Source of the DNA: Bifidobacterium breve
GTDB lineage: Bacteria; Actinomycetota; Acidimicrobiia; Acidimicrobiales; Ilumatobacteraceae
NCBI GenBank assembly: GCA_943325435.2
Contig: CALPPK020000045.1
Location: 1 to 7,591 of the forward strand
DNA: 7,591 nucleotides
Direction of reading: 5' to 3'
Positions 5,506-7,591 of the stretch are shown here, piece by piece (the stretch's first letter is position 1; every line of letters starts with the position of its first letter). The translations under genes were made by a program, and so were the position numbers. A model generated the notes under the pieces. It ran no database searches. It was not told the DNA's origin and was given only the letters and a program-made list of their open reading frames with translations.

Positions 5506-7089
5506 ATGTTCAAGGACACACTGATCGTCGCAATAGGGACTGCCATGTCTCGCCTCACGGGGCTGCTGCGGGTTGTGGTGTTCGGAATCATCATCGGACA
5601 AACAGCTCTTGCCGACGCGTTTGACGGAGCTAACAATTCCCCGAACTCAATTTATGAACTTCTCGTTGGCGGCCTTCTTGCAGCAAGCCTGGTTCCCCTC
5701 TTCACTCGCTTTGCAGAAGACGACGATGGGGAGGCAACGAATGCTGTGGTGTCTGTTTCTCTGATCGTTCTTGCAATTGCTACCGCCATTGCTGTGGCAG
5801 CTGCTCCTTTAATCTTCCGTCTGTTTTCACTGCAAGTCAGTCCACTTGTAGATCCGGAACAGTTCCGTCACGTCGGCACGGTGATGTCACGAATATTCCT
5901 CATTCAGATTTTCTTCTACGGACTTACAGCAATTGGCTCGGCTCTACTGAATTCACGCCGCCACTTTTTTGCCGCAGCATGGAGCCCAGTACTTTCGAAC
6001 GTCATCACAATCACACTCCTTCTGATTATCCCGTTCACTCGCGACGGAACACCTGGCCTCGAAACAGTTCTTTCAGATCACACTTTCTTCTGGCTCTTCA
6101 CCATGTCGGCCACAGCGGGCGTTATGGCAATGGGATTAGTGCTGATCCCCGCTCTGAAACGCGCCGACATCGCAATTCGTTTCACCCCCAACTTTGGACA
6201 CCCCGCAGTGCGCACCATGATCAAGCTCTCATCGTGGACTTTCGGATACGTCGTAACAAACCAAGTGGCATTAGTAGTGATCAAGAACCTTGCTGAACCT
6301 GGAAGCGGCAACCAGGACGCCTACAGCAAGGCATTCACCTTCTTTATGTTGCCTCATGGACTACTTGCAATTTCAATTGCGACGACATTTGTTCCTGAAC
6401 TTGTGCGACGCGTACGTGCAGGCGACAAAGCCGGTTTCAAATCTTGGCTTACTTCCGGAGTGCGGTGGATCAGCATTCTCACAATTCCTGCATCAGTAGC
6501 AATTGTCATTCTTGCCCACCCCATCATCAGCGCAATCTTGGAACACGGACACTTCAACTCAATCGCTTCACACAACACTGCCCGTGCACTCGCCGGATTC
6601 TCTGTCGGCCTAGCTGGATTCTCCGTTTACATTTTCTGTCTTCGTGGCTTCTATGCACACGAAGACACACGCACACCGTTCTATATCAACCTGTTTGAAA
6701 ATGCCTTGAACATCATTCTGGCTTTGTTCCTCGTCGAGCGTCATGGTGTTCTCGGATTAGGGCTCTCATTCGGAATCGCCTACATGGTCGCGTCTGTGGT
6801 GGTTTTGTGGCTGCTACACAAGAAGTACGAGGCCGTTCAATGGCTCAGTCTTCTTTCACTTATCTGGCGTGCCACCGTAGGTAGTGCGGTAATGGGTGCA
6901 GCAGTGTGGGGACTTGAGCACGTCCTGCATCCACGTTCCGGAATGTCACAACTTGCCGAACTGTTCCTCTGCATCGGTGCAGGTCTTGTTGTCTACATCG
7001 TTTCGCTGTACGCATTGCGCGTACCTGAAATGCACAACCTTGCTTCGGTAATGCCGACGCGTGGAACTGACCACGAAACAACCTTGTAA
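5506..7089 (+). CDS. murJ: MurJ (MviN) lipid II flippase
   Basis: MurJ moves the peptidoglycan precursor lipid II from the inner to the outer face of the cytoplasmic membrane and is normally essential. The 527-residue protein has the family length and about 14 hydrophobic segments (roughly 7-31, 51-67, 80-106, 128-149, 157-176, 194-217, 238-261, 274-297, 322-345, 357-380, 393-411, 416-437, 450-472 and 484-505). The N-terminal signature Ser-Arg-Leu-Thr-Gly-Leu-Leu-Arg at 15-22 contains the conserved Arg16 and Arg22, followed by Ala-Asp-Ala-Phe (36-39), Ser-Pro-Asn (45-47) and a Gly-Gly at 55-56. Arg-Gly-Phe-Tyr-Ala-His-Glu-Asp-Thr-Arg-Thr-Pro at 380-391 is another family block. Many actinobacterial MurJ proteins carry a cytoplasmic kinase-like C-terminal domain; this one stops after the last helix with a tail of about 20 residues. 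It starts at the first ATG with no ribosome site and converges on proB with only 4 bases between the stops. Confidence 0.93.
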   Translation: MFKDTLIVAIGTAMSRLTGLLRVVVFGIIIGQTALADAFDGANNSPNSIYELLVGGLLAASLVPLFTRFAEDDDGEATNAVVSVSLIVLAIATAIAVAAAPLIFRLFSLQVSPLVDPEQFRHVGTVMSRIFLIQIFFYGLTAIGSALLNSRRHFFAAAWSPVLSNVITITLLLIIPFTRDGTPGLETVLSDHTFFWLFTMSATAGVMAMGLVLIPALKRADIAIRFTPNFGHPAVRTMIKLSSWTFGYVVTNQVALVVIKNLAEPGSGNQDAYSKAFTFFMLPHGLLAISIATTFVPELVRRVRAGDKAGFKSWLTSGVRWISILTIPASVAIVILAHPIISAILEHGHFNSIASHNTARALAGFSVGLAGFSVYIFCLRGFYAHEDTRTPFYINLFENALNIILALFLVERHGVLGLGLSFGIAYMVASVVVLWLLHKKYEAVQWLSLLSLIWRATVGSAVMGAAVWGLEHVLHPRSGMSQLAELFLCIGAGLVVYIVSLYALRVPEMHNLASVMPTRGTDHETTL

Positions 7090-7093
7090 CTAG

Positions 7094-7591
7094 CTATTGG
7101 TTCGCCAATACAACGAGGTCGTCACGATGCACGGTTTCGACGACCGCAAGATCCGTTAGATCAGCAGTGCGTTTGCCCATACTTGCTGCAACCACATCAG
7201 ATGACATGGCCGTTAAACCACGAGCCAACAATTCGCCAGATTCAGTTACGACTTCCACGACTGCACCCACATCAAATGAGCCTGTCACTGCAGTTACACC
7301 AGCTGGCAACAGAGAGGTGCCACGCAAAACCAAGGCATCACGCGCACCATCATCAATAGCAATTGAACCTTCAACCTCAGCGGCAAAAGCAATCCATAAC
7401 TTACGAGCAGACAACTGACGATCGTGCGGCAAGAACCGAGTACCTACGGCATCGCCGTTAATTGCGGCCATCACAGCTGAGTCTGATTCAGCAGCGGCAA
7501 TAACCGCTGTTACACCAGACCACGAAGCGATACGTGCTGCAGCCAGTTTCGACGCCATGCCACCACTTCCGCGGTCAGAACCAGCACCAGA
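7094..7591 (-). CDS. proB: Glutamate 5-kinase, C-terminal part with PUA domain (5' end outside window)
   Basis: ProB phosphorylates L-glutamate to gamma-glutamyl phosphate, the first and feedback-inhibited step of proline synthesis. The window shows the last 165 residues, ending with TAG at 7094-7096. Gly-Ser-Gly-Gly-Met-Ala-Ser-Lys near the start of the fragment matches the family's Gly-Thr-Gly-Gly-Met-x-Thr-Lys kinase loop, followed by Leu-Ala-Ala-Ala-Arg-Ile-Ala. The linker Gly-Thr-Arg-Phe-Leu-Pro leads into a PUA domain beginning at about Lys-Leu-Trp-Ile-Ala and including Ile-Asp-Asp-Gly-Ala-Arg-Asp-Ala-Leu and Ser-Leu-Leu-Pro-Ala-Gly. The C-terminus (His-Arg-Asp-Asp-Leu-Val-Val-Leu) is at the normal family end, so the gene is complete at its 3' side. 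In many actinobacteria proA follows proB closely; here proB ends facing murJ, so proA is not directly downstream. Confidence 0.93.
   Translation of the reverse strand, partial: SGAGSDRGSGGMASKLAAARIASWSGVTAVIAAAESDSAVMAAINGDAVGTRFLPHDRQLSARKLWIAFAAEVEGSIAIDDGARDALVLRGTSLLPAGVTAVTGSFDVGAVVEVVTESGELLARGLTAMSSDVVAASMGKRTADLTDLAVVETVHRDDLVVLANQ
7095..7110. terminator. Small hairpin at the convergent murJ/proB junction
   Basis: TATTGG at 7095-7100 and CCAATA at 7105-7110 pair perfectly around the four-base loop TTCG, which reads CGAA on the other strand. It lies 5 bases after the murJ stop and overlaps the proB stop codon, which is where a shared terminator would sit. The stem is short and AT-rich. 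No long T-run follows on the plus strand, and only a weak T-rich stretch follows on the minus strand. Termination by this hairpin alone is therefore uncertain. Confidence 0.3.

Noticed and set aside
5400..5636. Minus-strand open frame across the divergent intergenic region
   Set aside because: It overlaps both the murJ start and the ATPase start in other frames, and its translation resembles no family.
1..7591. CRISPR arrays, tRNA or rRNA genes, insertion sequences, phage genes
   Set aside because: I found no regularly spaced repeats, cloverleaf-like sequences, transposase motifs or terminal inverted repeats; nearly all of the window is accounted for by protein genes.

Overview
This window is about half G+C, with gene families (MurJ, glutamate 5-kinase, SURF1, CoxD/CoxE-type pair) that suggest an aerobic bacterium. 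I favour an actinobacterium, possibly a freshwater or marine Acidimicrobiia-like lineage. The reasons are the actinobacterial flavour of the MurJ N-terminus and the SURF1 tail, plus gene starts that mostly lack Shine-Dalgarno sites. This placement is inference from gene content and sequence style; no marker gene is present.

Layout, left to right. (1) Bases 1-278 carry the 3' end of a plus-strand SURF1-family gene (cytochrome oxidase assembly). (2) Bases 244-5407 hold a compact minus-strand run of five genes, read right to left: a MoxR/CoxD-type AAA+ ATPase, a CoxE-type VWA protein, a histidine phosphatase, a short GMC-like FAD oxidoreductase and a metallo-beta-lactamase-fold hydrolase. The junctions are +18, +6, +2 and -4 bp, which looks like one transcription unit. 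The last gene runs 35 bp into the SURF1 3' end on the opposite strand. (3) Bases 5408-5505 are the only real intergenic space, a divergent promoter region with nested inverted repeats. (4) Bases 5506-7089 encode MurJ, the lipid II flippase, on the plus strand. (5) Bases 7094-7591 are the 3' part of proB (glutamate 5-kinase, with PUA domain) on the minus strand, convergent with murJ; a small hairpin lies at the junction.

How the genes may work together: the AAA+/VWA pair resembles CoxD/CoxE, which act as a chaperone pair maturing a metalloenzyme (CO dehydrogenase), but no CO dehydrogenase subunits are visible. Its partners here are a phosphatase, a flavin oxidoreductase and a metal hydrolase with an altered metal-binding motif. 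A maturation or quality-control role for these downstream enzymes is possible but is inference; the set is the most interesting thing in the window. MurJ and ProB are housekeeping genes (peptidoglycan and proline synthesis). I saw no mobile elements, CRISPR arrays, tRNAs or rRNAs, and no gene-free stretch longer than about 100 bases.
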